The notes beneath the pieces are model-generated. The model was not told the origin of the DNA. It ran no database searches and was given only the letters and a program-made list of their open reading frames with translations. Positions 44,666 to 45,030 of a stretch of DNA of 45,030 nt are shown piece by piece (the stretch's first letter is position 1; each line of letters opens with the position of its first letter). This DNA is from Acidithiobacillus sp. (GTDB lineage: Bacteria > Pseudomonadota > Gammaproteobacteria > Acidithiobacillales > Acidithiobacillaceae). The translations under genes and the position numbers were made by a program. The stretch spans positions 1 through 45,030 of the forward strand of contig NZ_JAGDWX010000018.1 of assembly GCF_023256195.1 (NCBI RefSeq). The letters run 5' to 3'.

Positions 44666-45030
44666 TGACCGCCCCCTCGCCCAGCGCACGCCGCCTTTTT
44701 GCCTGGCTTCTACTGGGCATCATCGGCGCTTATGGTATTGGCGCCATCGCCTTGAGTGTGCACATCATCCATCGCCAGGCCGCCGTCCGGACGGAACTCA
44801 CCCTGGCCCTGGAAAACCTGGATCGCCTGCACCAGCTCGTGGCCATCAGTGCGCCACAGGACCGTGCGGCCGTCGATGCCGCCTGGACCGATCGGCGGGC
44901 CCTGCTGTTGCCCTCGGCCAAGGTCGCTGCCAAGCTCGAGGACAGTCTTCTGCGGGAATGGCGCGACGCTGCCCCGCGTGCCGCCTGCGGCGCCGCCGAC
45001 TCGCCCTTCCAGACGGAGCTGCCCAGTGCC
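44665..45030 (+). CDS. Membrane-anchored protein, N-terminal part
   Basis: The frame starts at the ATG overlapping the DUF3579 stop and stays open to the end of the window (122 codons). It has a cytoplasmic basic N-terminus (TAPSPSARRLFAW), one membrane span at about residues 11-35 (LFAWLLLGIIGAYGIGAIAL), then a helical soluble region (RTELTLALENLDRLHQLVAI). This layout is typical of a sensor kinase, chemoreceptor or diguanylate cyclase with a periplasmic sensor, but the output domain is outside the window. No function is assigned. Confidence 0.75.
   Translation, partial: MTAPSPSARRLFAWLLLGIIGAYGIGAIALSVHIIHRQAAVRTELTLALENLDRLHQLVAISAPQDRAAVDAAWTDRRALLLPSAKVAAKLEDSLLREWRDAAPRAACGAADSPFQTELPSA

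Overview
The window is 45 kb of GC-rich, densely packed bacterial chromosome made almost entirely of housekeeping genes. Gene content and order (cydAB; rplM-rpsI; leuS-lptE-holA-proA; ptsH-ptsI-asmA-like-mutY-yggX; a qseE-qseG-qseF-like set; galU-rmlA-rmlC) point to a Gram-negative proteobacterium. Protein flavour and GC level would suit Acidithiobacillus (A. caldus-like), but no marker here proves the genus. There is no CRISPR array, prophage, insertion sequence or integrase.

Layout. 1-1730: end of cydA and complete cydB (cytochrome bd oxidase). 1817-3100: a small unknown gene, then rplM-rpsI. 3141-5190: argC and two small lipoprotein genes. 5280-8860: a CPA1 antiporter, a DUF2256 protein, a VOC protein, tRNA-Arg(CCG) and rlmE. 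8880-16280: yhbY, then leuS-lptE-holA-proA-birA-coaX in a tightly overlapping operon. 16440-20524: a secreted 3D-domain protein, pepP and metG. 20560-21840: a structured leader, a DUF805 membrane protein and a decayed alpha/beta-hydrolase relic. 21834-26680 (minus): DUF1841, pepF, a frameshifted fumC and a DAHP synthase. 26888-28591: a 567-residue helical repeat protein of unknown function. 28796-29436: a small exported His/Lys-rich protein and a gene-poor stretch. 29437-34105 (minus): ptsH, ptsI, asmA-like, mutY, yggX. 34260-36826: nadK-recN. 36834-37397: an unrecognised protein. 37736-41108: histidine kinase, lipoprotein and sigma54 activator. 41186 to the end: DUF502, galU-rmlA-rmlC, DUF3579 and the start of a membrane protein.

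Most notable signals. (1) Three well-formed -24/-12 (sigma54) promoter candidates lie in intergenic DNA: before the small Tyr/Pro-rich lipoprotein (4387-4402), before the His/Lys-rich exported protein (29094-29109, minus) and before the QseE/QseG/QseF-like operon (37680-37694), whose response regulator is itself a sigma54 activator. Together they suggest an autoregulated, envelope-directed sigma54 circuit. (2) The 567-residue protein carries four copies of a Trp-Leu...Gln/Lys-Gly-Asp/Asn repeat and matches no family I can name with confidence. (3) fumC is split by a frameshift with an apparent small deletion. (4) Two hairpins 20 kb apart share one template and differ by compensatory changes. 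(5) metG and nadK have promoters so close to the ATG that their mRNAs may be leaderless.
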